A stretch of 40,711 bases of DNA, taken from the NCBI GenBank assembly GCA_011087955.1, contig JAALKR010000019.1, positions 1 through 40,711 of the forward strand, read 5' to 3'. This DNA is from Oligoflexia bacterium (lineage in GTDB: Bacteria; Bdellovibrionota; UBA1018; CAIPTA01; JAALKR01). Made by a program: the position numbers and the translations under genes. The notes under the pieces are model-generated. The model had not been told where the DNA came from and did no database searches. It worked only from the letters and a program-made list of their open reading frames with translations. Shown one piece after another: positions 24,589 through 33,387 of the stretch; positions within the stretch are counted from its first letter, which is position 1, and the number at the start of each line of letters is the position of its first letter.

Positions 24589-27500
24589 TCTACGCAAACG
24601 TAAGAGCATAACATACGCTTTGAGTATTGCCGGTTTGCTGTCAGTTGCATTGCAATCGACGGATCTGAACGCAAACTATTCCGATGAAGAGTTCAGTGTG
24701 GTGATCACGCCGGCTGAGAAGCAATTGGATGGTATTCGGAATCAAGAGATTAAGCAAATAAAGATGGTCCTGAGTCGAAACGATAATAAGGCGAAAAGAG
24801 TAGATCTTTTACTTCGTCTGGGGCAAGTTTATACAGAAAAATTCAAATTCTACTTTTTCAAAGAAAATGAAATTTGGAACAAAAAAATTGATGCCTATAT
24901 AGCTTTGGACGATAAACAGCGGAAAGGCAAGCGGCGTCCTAGAATTGATGCGGGGGAATCAAAAAAATTCGTACAAATGGCGATCAATGAGCTGGAAAAG
25001 GCACTTAAGTCTGTACGTAACTACAATAAATTAGATGAACTTTATTATTATTTGGCATTTAATTATTGGGAGCTCGGTAAGAGGAGGCGAGCGGCTAGAT
25101 ATTTTACAATGATCGCTCGAAAATATCCAAAATCTCCGTATGCTTCGGAGTCTTACCGTCATCTTGCGGACGATGCATTTGAAAGACAAAAGTTTAAATC
25201 TGCACGAGTCTATTTCAAGAAAGCAGCCAAGGATACCAAGACTCCAACCTATCCTAGAGTATTGTATGGGTTGGCATGGTCAGAGTTTAAAAATGGTCGT
25301 AGTCGTACGGCATTAAATACAATGCTAACAGCAATCAAGAGATCCAAAGTAGGTAGTGAGTTAGAGGCCAGGAGGCATGGAATCGCCCTGCAGAATGATG
25401 CCTACGATGCAATTGTTCTTTTCTATTCAGAGGCGGGTAAACCAGAACGAGCGGGAGAGTTCTTTGAGAAGGAACTTGGTAAACAAGTTGTTCCAGAGTT
25501 ATTAACGAAGCTTTTAAAGACCTATCAACGTCAAGGAAGATATGGTCTGGCGGTAAAGGTTTCAGAGCAAATGAGAAAAATGGATATTGTCTCGGAAGCA
25601 GAGAGCGACCATAATCGTTTTGAAATTTTGCTATCGGCTTTCAAGTTGGCTCAGCAAAAGCAGCAACGTTCAAAAGAAATGAAGTTCATTAAGCAATTGG
25701 TTTCTGAGTTTGGGCATTCGAAGAGTGATGAAGTGCGCATTAAAGTGAAGGATTTGGTAGCCAACTCCGCTCGCGTTTCCCATAAAATATCTATGAAATC
25801 TTACAAGAAACATCGCAAGCAGAAGCATGCCCTAGAACTTTACAATCTATATTTAGCTACTTGGGCGACCGATATGTCTACGAGTGCGTATTATCAGACT
25901 CGCTTTTACATGGCTGATTTGTATTTTGCTATAGGGAAGTATCGTCAGGCGGCGAACGAGTATAGACTCTTAGTTACAGCGGCGACTGAGGATCCTGATA
26001 ATTCTACAATTAAAAAATTAAAGCATGGATCGATCAAAGGCTTAATTTACTCACTGGATTTTTATTTTAAGAAACGAAAGCGTAAGCGTAAAGCTGGGCG
26101 GTCAGAACTGGACGAATTGCTATCGGCTATTGATGCATTTGTGGCTGTTTATCCGAGTGATAAAGAAACCCCAAAATTTTTAGCTAGGGCCGCCGGTCTT
26201 CTTAAAGACAATAAGGAGCGCAAGCAAGAGTTTGAGGAGCGCTTACAATCCATGATTGTTCAATATCCACATACAAATCAAGCCTTAGAGTCTGCGGTCA
26301 TTCTAGTGAAAGAGGCTGAGAAAGCGCAAGAGTGGGGAAAACTACAATCCCTAATTAGGGGCTTCTTAAAAAATAAGGCGTTATCAACGCAGGATCGCAA
26401 GGGCAAGTTTAAGAAAGAATTGATTGCAATTCGTGACGGCGCAAAATTCAAGGTCGTTCGCGGAATAGAAAAAGAAAAGAATTTTGAAGAAGCAGCGGAA
26501 CGATATGAAAAGCTAGCTAAAGAAACACGCGACGGAGAAGTGCGATTTAAGTCTCTCAATAACGCTGCTGTTTCTTGGGCGAAAGCTGGAGAGTTCGAGG
26601 ATGAATTACGAGTTTTAAAGAAGGTTGCTCGGCGCTATCCAGAGCGCTCGGATGCTTCTCAACGAATCCTAGATTTAGTCAATGAGAGCTTTTTCCAAGG
26701 TGAATATGAAACTGCAGCGAAGAAGTATGAAGAATTCTATACCTTGCATGAGAGTCGGATTCATACGAGGTCGAAGAGAATTCAAAACTTAGCTATTAAT
26801 GCCCTTGAAACAGCGGCTTTTCTACGGAACGCTTTAGAGCAGGATAAAAAAGCTGCTGAAAATATTCGAAAAATCATCAATGCATCGAGCCGTAAAATTA
26901 GAATTGCGCGTACTGCGGCGGAAGAAATTGTTTATGATTTTGCTTCTCGTTATCGCCGTCAAGGCAGGAAAGGGCGTGCTATTAATGTATATAAGAGATA
27001 TTTGCGCGCCTTTCCGCATGGTCGTTATGCAATAGAATCGGCACTATTTATTGGTGTTCTCTATATGGACCTGCGCGAAGCTGAAAAGGCGCAATCCTAT
27101 TTTTCGGATGCTCAGAAAATCTATGGACGAAAAAAGGGACGAAGCATTGCGCGGTCGGAACTCTCTTATGCGGCGCAAGCTCGCTTGCTGCTTCTGAGTG
27201 GACTGGAAGAGACCTACTATGATGCGAAAGTCTCACTTCCGGAGAGTCAATTAAAGCGAGATGTGCAATCAAAACTTAAGCGAATGGAGCGATTGAACAA
27301 GGGATATCTACAAGTAATCGAATATGGAGATGGCAAATGGGCGCTAGAGGCGCTCTACAAAATGAGCCTTGCCTATCAAGAGTTTGCAAACGCATTAGGG
27401 CGGATTCCGGCACCAGACAGCTATTCAGATAAAGATAAGGCGAAATTTCGTGCCCAATTAAGACAGATTGCAAAACCGGTGCGGACTAAGGTGGTAGAGA

Positions 27501-28246
27501 CTTTGAAGTCTGCACTAAAAAAAGGTGAGTTACTACGAATTGGTGGCAATGCCATGATGAAAATAGCAATTGCCTACGCGCTCTTTTTGCCTGAACAACA
27601 ACGATTACCTTTAGCCTATAAAGTTGATTGGTCTCAACCTAAGAACTGGATTATGGGCAAAACTGAGGATGTTGATGAGGCCAGGTCTATGCTGCTGAAA
27701 AATCCCAAACATCTTCGGTCTTTAGTTCAGCTCGGTAATTATCACCTAATGCGCGAAGAGGCTCGCTTTGCACAAATGTTTTATACTCGAGCGTTTAAGA
27801 TCGATAAGAATCATGTTCCAGCACTAAACAATCTAGCCTATCTCGAAGGTATGGGCGGTGACTTCCGTGCGGCTATGGCTGGCTTCCGAGATGCTCTTAA
27901 GGCTCGGGAGTTTGAACTTATCCCGAAGCGCAATTTATCGCGTCTCTATATGGGGTCCGGCCTTTGGGAGTATGCTGCTCAATCTTACCAACAATTAGAA
28001 GTTCGAATGCCACAGGATAAGGAAGTAGTTCAAGGGTTAGGGCTTTCTCACTTGGCATTAGGTGAGAAGAATCGAGCTCGTACAAAATTAAAAGGCAACT
28101 TGCCAGATGGTGAGAATGGAAAATTTGCTCGCGCTATGTTGGAACTTGCGGCTGGCGACCAAGAAGATGCTTTGGATGAGTTGCGAGATATCGATGGTGA
28201 GAATGAGTTTGCGCTAATGATTACAGACTTTTGGAGAAAGAAGTAA
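24542..28246 (+). CDS. Large TPR protein of the envelope module, GltD/AgmU-like
   Basis: I take the ATG at 24542: GAGGAG lies 10 bases upstream, and the N-terminus becomes a short polar stretch followed by the hydrophobic ITYALSIAGLLSVAL, a plausible signal or anchor. The ORF-track start at 24419 lies deep inside the previous gene. This gives about 1234 aa, close to the 1.2-kDa-residue-class length of Myxococcus GltD/AgmU (about 1218 aa by memory). Many TPR-like units are seen along the chain, for example YYYLAFNYWELGKRRRAARY, ALYKMSLAYQEFANAL, and a clear C-terminal set with VPALNNLAYLEGMGGDFRAA and VVQGLGLSHLALGEKNRART. The chain is very rich in Lys/Arg and Glu. The likely role is a periplasmic scaffold linking inner- and outer-membrane parts. 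The function is inferred from context. Confidence 0.65.
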   Translation: MNWETMYSHFVQSVANLRKRKSITYALSIAGLLSVALQSTDLNANYSDEEFSVVITPAEKQLDGIRNQEIKQIKMVLSRNDNKAKRVDLLLRLGQVYTEKFKFYFFKENEIWNKKIDAYIALDDKQRKGKRRPRIDAGESKKFVQMAINELEKALKSVRNYNKLDELYYYLAFNYWELGKRRRAARYFTMIARKYPKSPYASESYRHLADDAFERQKFKSARVYFKKAAKDTKTPTYPRVLYGLAWSEFKNGRSRTALNTMLTAIKRSKVGSELEARRHGIALQNDAYDAIVLFYSEAGKPERAGEFFEKELGKQVVPELLTKLLKTYQRQGRYGLAVKVSEQMRKMDIVSEAESDHNRFEILLSAFKLAQQKQQRSKEMKFIKQLVSEFGHSKSDEVRIKVKDLVANSARVSHKISMKSYKKHRKQKHALELYNLYLATWATDMSTSAYYQTRFYMADLYFAIGKYRQAANEYRLLVTAATEDPDNSTIKKLKHGSIKGLIYSLDFYFKKRKRKRKAGRSELDELLSAIDAFVAVYPSDKETPKFLARAAGLLKDNKERKQEFEERLQSMIVQYPHTNQALESAVILVKEAEKAQEWGKLQSLIRGFLKNKALSTQDRKGKFKKELIAIRDGAKFKVVRGIEKEKNFEEAAERYEKLAKETRDGEVRFKSLNNAAVSWAKAGEFEDELRVLKKVARRYPERSDASQRILDLVNESFFQGEYETAAKKYEEFYTLHESRIHTRSKRIQNLAINALETAAFLRNALEQDKKAAENIRKIINASSRKIRIARTAAEEIVYDFASRYRRQGRKGRAINVYKRYLRAFPHGRYAIESALFIGVLYMDLREAEKAQSYFSDAQKIYGRKKGRSIARSELSYAAQARLLLLSGLEETYYDAKVSLPESQLKRDVQSKLKRMERLNKGYLQVIEYGDGKWALEALYKMSLAYQEFANALGRIPAPDSYSDKDKAKFRAQLRQIAKPVRTKVVETLKSALKKGELLRIGGNAMMKIAIAYALFLPEQQRLPLAYKVDWSQPKNWIMGKTEDVDEARSMLLKNPKHLRSLVQLGNYHLMREEARFAQMFYTRAFKIDKNHVPALNNLAYLEGMGGDFRAAMAGFRDALKAREFELIPKRNLSRLYMGSGLWEYAAQSYQQLEVRMPQDKEVVQGLGLSHLALGEKNRARTKLKGNLPDGENGKFARAMLELAAGDQEDALDELRDIDGENEFALMITDFWRKK

Positions 28247-28276
28247 GTCTGCTACACTGATAGAGAGGAGAATCGA

Positions 28277-28549
28277 ATGCGAAATTCAGTCCGCTTAGTC
28301 TTTTTTTTGCTGGCGTTATCGATAATGCTAATTGATAGCTCTCCGGTCTATGCACAGAACACGCGCAAGAAAATCATTTATCGTAAAAAGACTAAAGTGG
28401 ATTTTAGTGATGCGGTTGTTGAGGGTAAGGGGAATAATCCTGAAGGCCTCTATGTTGTAATACCAAAAAAAAAGAAATTCAAAGGCTTACTGCGACTGCG
28501 TAGAAATTTCCATAAGGAACTGATTCGCGACACGCTCTTGTTGAAGTAG
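28277..28549 (+). CDS. Small secreted protein, CglF-like
   Basis: The 90-aa product has a clear signal peptide ending at about VYAQ (residue 27) and a small basic mature part with KKTKVDFSDAVVEGKGNNPEG and a conserved-looking end, LLRLRRNFHKELIRDTLLLK. The pattern (V)DF.D..(V/I)EG....P(E/D)G.Y followed by a helix with R.(N/D)F..E(L/M) recalls small proteins annotated CglF next to myxobacterial gliding genes. This is from memory and needs a profile search. GAGGAG lies before the ATG. It sits 30 bases after the large TPR gene and 9 bases before the FHA/TonB gene, so co-transcription is nearly certain. No catalytic residues are seen; a structural role in the periplasm is most likely. Confidence 0.5.
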   Translation: MRNSVRLVFFLLALSIMLIDSSPVYAQNTRKKIIYRKKTKVDFSDAVVEGKGNNPEGLYVVIPKKKKFKGLLRLRRNFHKELIRDTLLLK

Positions 28550-28558
28550 GGACGGAAA

Positions 28559-30598
28559 ATGAACGACGATTCAAAGAATGGCTCGCAGCTACAAACTGGA
28601 ATCACTAAAGCCGATCACGTCGCTGCTAATGCAGGCAAGAATGTCATTCGCTTGAATGTAGCGGCAGGGCAAGGCACTACGAGTGCTCAAAAGCGCTATC
28701 GTTTTCATAAGAAGCGCATCATAATTGGATCGGCGCATTCGTCAGACATTCGACTGCAGCAGCAAAATGTTTCCAATGTACATGCCATCATCGAGATGGA
28801 TATAGAATCAAAAGCTTATATCTATGATATGGCGTCTGGTTCTGGTGTTTTCATTAATGGCGAGAAAACGACTTCTCAGAGGCTGAAGACCGGCGATATT
28901 ATTAAGGTTGGTATTACTAATATCGAGTTTGATATTGAGCAGCTGCAGGAAGAGATAACGAAGTCCATTAAGCTTCCGCAGTCCATGCGTAATAGCGGGC
29001 CGCAGAGACTCTATTTTAATGACGAAGAAGATTTTTCGCCGCTGATCATTGAGGATGAGAGGGAAGTAATTAATATTATCGACTATCCAGAAGATGTCTA
29101 TGCTCTGCAGGTAGCGGTCTATTGGGGTGAGACGATCCTTGATATTCAACACCATGTGGATAAAGAAGCAGTTTGGATGGGGCAGGATCCCGGCGTTGAT
29201 TTGCTTGTACCTGAGATTTCTGCCGCATTTCCGTTTATCACTATGGAGAATAATGTCTATGTGCTGCACTTTACGGAGAATATGTCTGGAGTCATTCGTG
29301 CGGGCTCGGATGTTGAACACGTAGATGAAATTAAGGATCGTTTGCGATCTTCTCCAAGCGGAATGCATCGATCGATCAGAGGTAATGACCTCATTAAGCT
29401 TCAGATTGATGAGATCACTATTTTTATTAGCTACACACCGGCTCCGCCGCATGTTCGTCATCGTAAGTTTTTTGAAAAAGATGCGTTGTTCTTTAAATTT
29501 TTCCTACTCTCTTTAGTGCTATCTGTGAGTACAATCCTACTAGCATTATCTGTTGAGAAACCAGATAAGCTGGATGTGGATGAGTTGCCAGAGCGAGTGG
29601 TCGTCACGATCTTTAAACCTCCCCGTAAGGTAGAGCCGCCTAAAATTATTCAAAAGAAATTACAGCGAAAACTGCCAAGTATGGTGAAGCCGAAACCAAT
29701 GCTAAGTCCGGCACCAAAGCCGATGATAAAGCCAACTATGCGAGTACGACCGAATGGAGGAGGAATGCCGAGTACTCCCAGGTCTATGAATCAGGCAAGG
29801 TCTATGAATCAGGCAAGGTCTATGAATCAGGCAAGATCTATGAGTCGGGCAAGGTCCATGAGTCGGGCAAGATCTATGAGTCGGGCAAGGTCCATGAGTC
29901 GTACGATGCCTCAAGGATCGAGGAGCCGCCGCGGCGGTGGTAATGCTCGCAATCGTGGCGCTGGTGAGACTGGGGCCATCGAAACGCTTACAAAAGATCT
30001 TGGTGGCGCGATTTCTGAAGCTCTATCCGGAAGTGCAAAGGGAGTCCACTCAGCCGGTAGTCGAATCAAAGGCTACGGTGGTTTTCAGGCGAAGGGAGCT
30101 AGTGGATTTGGTGAAGCCGGTACTGGTAAAAAGAATAGTGGTGGTACCTCCGTGGATATCGCTAGCCGTGGTGATCGCAGTAGAGGCCTGGGCAAATATG
30201 GTAAAGGTAAGGGTGCGATCGGTCGCGGTGGTAATTTGGCCGGCGGTAGGGCTCGTCCACAAATTGAGATGGATGGCTCGGTGGAAACAGTTATCCTTGG
30301 CGGTCTTGATAAGGACGTGATCGAGACCTACATTAAGCGCTACTTAAGACAGATCCGCGCTTGTTATGAGCGGGAGTTGACGCGTGGAAACTCCAAACTT
30401 CGCGGCCGAGTTATGACTCGATTCGTGATTTCTTCTTCCGGTCGAGTGTCTCGGGCGGCAGTCGCGGCAACAAGTCTGAATTCGGCACGGGTCGAGACTT
30501 GCCTGACAGGGGTCCTGAAACGGATCAAATTCCCGGAGCCTCTCGGCGGTGGTGTGGTAGAAGTATCCTATCCATTCATATTCTCGCCTTCAAAGTAG
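28559..30598 (+). CDS. Inner-membrane FHA/TonB-like protein, GltG-like
   Basis: The 679-aa domain order is: a cytoplasmic FHA domain (residues about 45-125, with IIIGSAHSSDIRL, VSNVHAII and GSGVFINGEK), which in other proteins binds phosphothreonine; a second globular region (about 185-300); one membrane helix (about 308-332, FFLLSLVLSVSTILLAL); a Pro/Lys linker (RKVEPPKIIQKK); a seven-unit RSM repeat; a Gly-rich stretch; and a C-terminal TonB-like/AgmX-PglI domain (about 578-679) with IRACYERELTRGNSKLRGRV and a VETCL cysteine. This N-in, C-out layout matches GltG of the Myxococcus gliding complex, which carries force from the cytoplasm through the periplasm. GGACGG lies upstream. No ExbB/ExbD-type motor genes (AglRQS) are in the window. 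Confidence 0.75.
   Translation: MNDDSKNGSQLQTGITKADHVAANAGKNVIRLNVAAGQGTTSAQKRYRFHKKRIIIGSAHSSDIRLQQQNVSNVHAIIEMDIESKAYIYDMASGSGVFINGEKTTSQRLKTGDIIKVGITNIEFDIEQLQEEITKSIKLPQSMRNSGPQRLYFNDEEDFSPLIIEDEREVINIIDYPEDVYALQVAVYWGETILDIQHHVDKEAVWMGQDPGVDLLVPEISAAFPFITMENNVYVLHFTENMSGVIRAGSDVEHVDEIKDRLRSSPSGMHRSIRGNDLIKLQIDEITIFISYTPAPPHVRHRKFFEKDALFFKFFLLSLVLSVSTILLALSVEKPDKLDVDELPERVVVTIFKPPRKVEPPKIIQKKLQRKLPSMVKPKPMLSPAPKPMIKPTMRVRPNGGGMPSTPRSMNQARSMNQARSMNQARSMSRARSMSRARSMSRARSMSRTMPQGSRSRRGGGNARNRGAGETGAIETLTKDLGGAISEALSGSAKGVHSAGSRIKGYGGFQAKGASGFGEAGTGKKNSGGTSVDIASRGDRSRGLGKYGKGKGAIGRGGNLAGGRARPQIEMDGSVETVILGGLDKDVIETYIKRYLRQIRACYERELTRGNSKLRGRVMTRFVISSSGRVSRAAVAATSLNSARVETCLTGVLKRIKFPEPLGGGVVEVSYPFIFSPSK
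29780..29905 (+). repeat. Seven 18-bp in-frame tandem repeats in the periplasmic linker of the GltG-like protein
   Basis: Units start aggtctatgaatcaggca. Three encode RSMNQA, three RSMSRA and the last RSMSRT, immediately after the Pro-rich part of the linker. Near-identity of the units points to recent slippage or unequal exchange. Copy number would change linker length by six residues per unit. Confidence 0.95.
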
Positions 30599-30629
30599 CT
30601 CTTTGGGGGTGACGTAAGGGAGAGTACTC

Positions 30630-31070
30630 ATGCTGAAGTCACCTAACTTTATATATTTTCACCGTTTTTTGAGTCTTTTTTGCCTTCTGGCGCTACTCCT
30701 GCCATTTGCAGCCTGCACGAAAAAGGGGGAGAGTCGTAGTATTGAGCCCACGGAAGCCTTCGGAATGCTCCGTAATCGCTTCGCGATTTTACTCGATGTC
30801 CGTGAAAAAGAAGAACTAACGGATGGAATGGCCGAAGGTGCAGTTTGGATGCCGATGTCTATGATCAGAAAAGCAGGCAATGAGTGGTCAGAGTTTGTTC
30901 AAAACAAGCTCACCAAGGACAAAACAATAATTATTTATTGCGCTGTTGGTGGCAGAGCAGGGGAGGTCGCGGAGATCCTAAACGAAAAAGGCTTCAAGAC
31001 TGGAAATATGGGCGGGTTCAAGGACTGGGTAGCAGCAAAATTGCCAACGCAACCATCGGTTGCCCAATAG
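30630..31070 (+). CDS. Rhodanese-domain lipoprotein
   Basis: The 146-aa product has a lipoprotein signal: hydrophobic core SLFCLLALLLPFAAC with lipobox cysteine Cys29. One rhodanese domain follows: EAFGMLRNRFAILLDVREKEE, an HIP..-like region (AVWMPMSMI) and the active-site loop YCAVGGRAGEVAE with Cys104. Single-domain rhodaneses transfer or bind sulfane sulfur, or serve as redox/persulfide carriers. It should be anchored to the inner or outer membrane facing the periplasm; the +2 residue after Cys is Thr, so outer-membrane sorting is likely by the usual rule. GGGAG lies before the ATG. It is 31 bases after the FHA/TonB gene, so it may be the last gene of that operon. A specific link to motility is not known. 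Confidence 0.85.
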   Translation: MLKSPNFIYFHRFLSLFCLLALLLPFAACTKKGESRSIEPTEAFGMLRNRFAILLDVREKEELTDGMAEGAVWMPMSMIRKAGNEWSEFVQNKLTKDKTIIIYCAVGGRAGEVAEILNEKGFKTGNMGGFKDWVAAKLPTQPSVAQ

Positions 31071-31180
31071 CGGAAATGTAATTCTATCTCGACGGGGCAA
31101 GCGCTGTAAATTCGCGTTGCGACTTGCTGCGCTGTGGGCTATAACCTTACCATCTTCCCATATCCGCCAAGGAGCCATGT

Positions 31181-33385
31181 ATGCCGAATGCCAGCCAAAA
31201 TCGTAGCCAAGCCGTTCGCGATTCCATCAGTCATAAACCAAAGAAAATGCAAGTTCCGATGGATGATCTGGGACGAGTTCTGCCCGTCACAGATTATTTT
31301 GGAGTGAATCGTCTTTCTGCGGCTGATATTGCCAAAGAGCTGGAGCGAGAGGATGCGGACAAGCTTTTAGACTTAACTGCCCAAGGCAAGGGCTTAATGG
31401 ACAAAGACTTTGCCGATAAAGTGGCCAAAGTTGTAAGGAGCTGGGCAATCGAGAGGGGGATTACCCATTACTCTCACTGGTTTCAGCCAATGACCGGTGC
31501 GACGGCGGAAAAGCACGACGCCTTCCTTTCTTTCAATGAAAAGGGTGAAACGGTAGAGACTTTCACTGGGTCTCAATTGCTTCAGTCAGAGCCGGACGCT
31601 TCTTCATTCCCGTCTGGCGGCATGCGAGCTACATTTGAAGCCCGTGGCTACACAGCTTGGGATCTATCCAGCCCAATTTTCATCATGGAGGGAACAAACG
31701 GAAAGACCCTCTGTGTCCCCTCCGTCTTTGTTTCTTATCATGGGAACTCGCAAGATGAGAAACTGCCGCTACTTCGATCTGTACGAATAATCAATGAAGC
31801 TGCTTTAAAGGCACTTCACCTATTAGGTGAGTCAAACGTTAAGTGCGTAAAGGTCACTTTGGGAGCTGAGCAAGAGTATTTCCTAGTCGATAGAAGCTAT
31901 TTTTCCATTCGTCCTGATCTTATGATGACTGGTAGAACTCTGGTGGGCTCGCGTCCACCGAAAGGTCAGGAACTGGAAGATCATTATTTCGGCGCTATTC
32001 CTGCTCGTGTGACAGCTTTTATGCAGGAAGTGGAGTTAGAGCTCTATAAGCTGGGAATTCCAGCTAAGACTCGTCACAATGAAGTGGCACCAAACCAGTT
32101 CGAGATTGCAGCGATTTTTGAGGATGTGAACGTAGCTGTGGATCACAACCAGTTAATTATGGAAACGTTGAAGATAGTAGCGGACCGTCATAATTTTAAA
32201 GCGCTGCTGCATGAGAAACCATTCGCGGGTGTAAATGGTAGTGGGAAGCATAATAACTGGGCCATCGCAACAGACACGAGGGAAAATTTGCTTGAGCCGG
32301 GCGCTACTCCTCAGCAAAATTTACGCTTCCTTTATTTCCTTAGTGCTGTTCTTAAGGGTGTGCATCGCCATAATGGCTTAATGCGTGCCAGTATCGCGAA
32401 TCTAGGGAACGACCATCGTCTTGGTGGGAATGAAGCTCCTCCAGCGGTTGTCTCCACATTTTTAGGTGCGGAACTGACAGAGGTTCTCGATAAGATCAAA
32501 TCGGGCGAAAAGATGGAGAACGCAGAAAAGGCAATGATTGATTTTGGCATTTCACAAATTGCCCAAATTCGCCAAGACAAGACAGATAGAAATCGTACTT
32601 CTCCATTCGCATTCACCGGCAACAAGTTTGAATATCGTGCGGTTGGCTCTTCTGCTTCCTGTGCCTGGCCAATGACTTGCCTTAACGCGGCAGTGGCGGA
32701 AGCGCTAACGGAAATGAATACTGAATTAGAAAAGCGTTTTGCAGATACTAACGACAAAGAACAAGTGCTTCTCGAGTTGATTCGTGAGACAGTGGTCGAA
32801 TCCGCCCCGGTTTGTTTTGAAGGAGATAACTACTCTGAAAAGTGGTTAGCAGAAGCTGAAAAGCGTGGCCTCGACCACCTCCGTGGCACGCCACAAGCTC
32901 TTGCGGCCTATCACTACAAAAATACCGTTGATTTATTTAAAGGACAGCGCATCCTCAACGAAGAAGAAATGGAAGCTCGATTCAATGTATTTTACGAGCG
33001 CTATATCAAAAAAATTGAAATTGAAGCTGAAGCAATGCTTATGCTGTTAGATGTCTACATCCAACCTTCCGTTTCTTCCTACATCGGTGCACTTGCCCAG
33101 CAAGCTGCTGCTAGCAAAGCAGTCACCGGCTCCGCAGATTTCCAAGAGAGCCAAGTCAAAAAACTTCAAACCCTTCTCGATCAGCTCCATAAAAAACGAC
33201 TACAGTTAGAATCAGCTATTAAAGCGGCTTCCAAAGGCAATGAAAAAAATCGAGTTAAAATCCTAGGTGAAAAAGTGCTACCGGCGATCGAGTCAGCTCG
33301 CGAAATCAGCGATAAGTTGGAATGCATTGTTGGTGATTCGTATTGGCCGCTGCCGAAGTATCGTGAAATGCTCTTTATGAACTAA
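31181..33385 (+). CDS. glnN: Type III glutamine synthetase
   Basis: Makes glutamine from glutamate, ammonia and ATP. The 734-aa length and motifs match GSIII (Bacteroides and cyanobacterial GlnN) rather than the 470-aa GSI: early DYFGVNRLS, SHWFQPMTG, FEARGYTAWDLSSPIFI (about 150-167), the metal-binding AEQEYFLVD (about 228), KTRHNEVAPNQFEIAAIFE (about 295), HEKPFAGVNGSGKHNNW (about 343-360) and EYRAVGSSASCAWP. The long C-terminal helical extension, ending LECIVGDSYWPLPKYREMLF, is typical of GSIII. AAGGAG precedes the ATG. The 110-base upstream gap shows no clear sigma-54 site. Glutamine made here feeds PurF, PurQ and others, but there is no sign of co-regulation. It is convergent with the next gene, with only two bases between stops. 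Confidence 0.97.
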   Translation: MPNASQNRSQAVRDSISHKPKKMQVPMDDLGRVLPVTDYFGVNRLSAADIAKELEREDADKLLDLTAQGKGLMDKDFADKVAKVVRSWAIERGITHYSHWFQPMTGATAEKHDAFLSFNEKGETVETFTGSQLLQSEPDASSFPSGGMRATFEARGYTAWDLSSPIFIMEGTNGKTLCVPSVFVSYHGNSQDEKLPLLRSVRIINEAALKALHLLGESNVKCVKVTLGAEQEYFLVDRSYFSIRPDLMMTGRTLVGSRPPKGQELEDHYFGAIPARVTAFMQEVELELYKLGIPAKTRHNEVAPNQFEIAAIFEDVNVAVDHNQLIMETLKIVADRHNFKALLHEKPFAGVNGSGKHNNWAIATDTRENLLEPGATPQQNLRFLYFLSAVLKGVHRHNGLMRASIANLGNDHRLGGNEAPPAVVSTFLGAELTEVLDKIKSGEKMENAEKAMIDFGISQIAQIRQDKTDRNRTSPFAFTGNKFEYRAVGSSASCAWPMTCLNAAVAEALTEMNTELEKRFADTNDKEQVLLELIRETVVESAPVCFEGDNYSEKWLAEAEKRGLDHLRGTPQALAAYHYKNTVDLFKGQRILNEEEMEARFNVFYERYIKKIEIEAEAMLMLLDVYIQPSVSSYIGALAQQAAASKAVTGSADFQESQVKKLQTLLDQLHKKRLQLESAIKAASKGNEKNRVKILGEKVLPAIESAREISDKLECIVGDSYWPLPKYREMLFMN

Positions 33386-33387
33386 CA

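Noticed and set aside
28808-29461. 217-aa minus-strand ORF
   Set aside because: It is antisense to the FHA and second domain of the GltG-like gene, which has clear domain motifs; no recognisable motif in the antisense product.
29780-29905. CRISPR-like short repeats
   Set aside because: Units are contiguous without spacers and in frame; this is a coding tandem repeat.
29937-30320. 127-aa plus-strand ORF in another frame
   Set aside because: Out-of-frame reading of the Gly/Arg-rich part of the GltG-like gene; composition reflects codon shift.
32332-32757. 141-aa minus-strand ORF
   Set aside because: Lies fully inside the well-conserved glnN frame on the plus strand.
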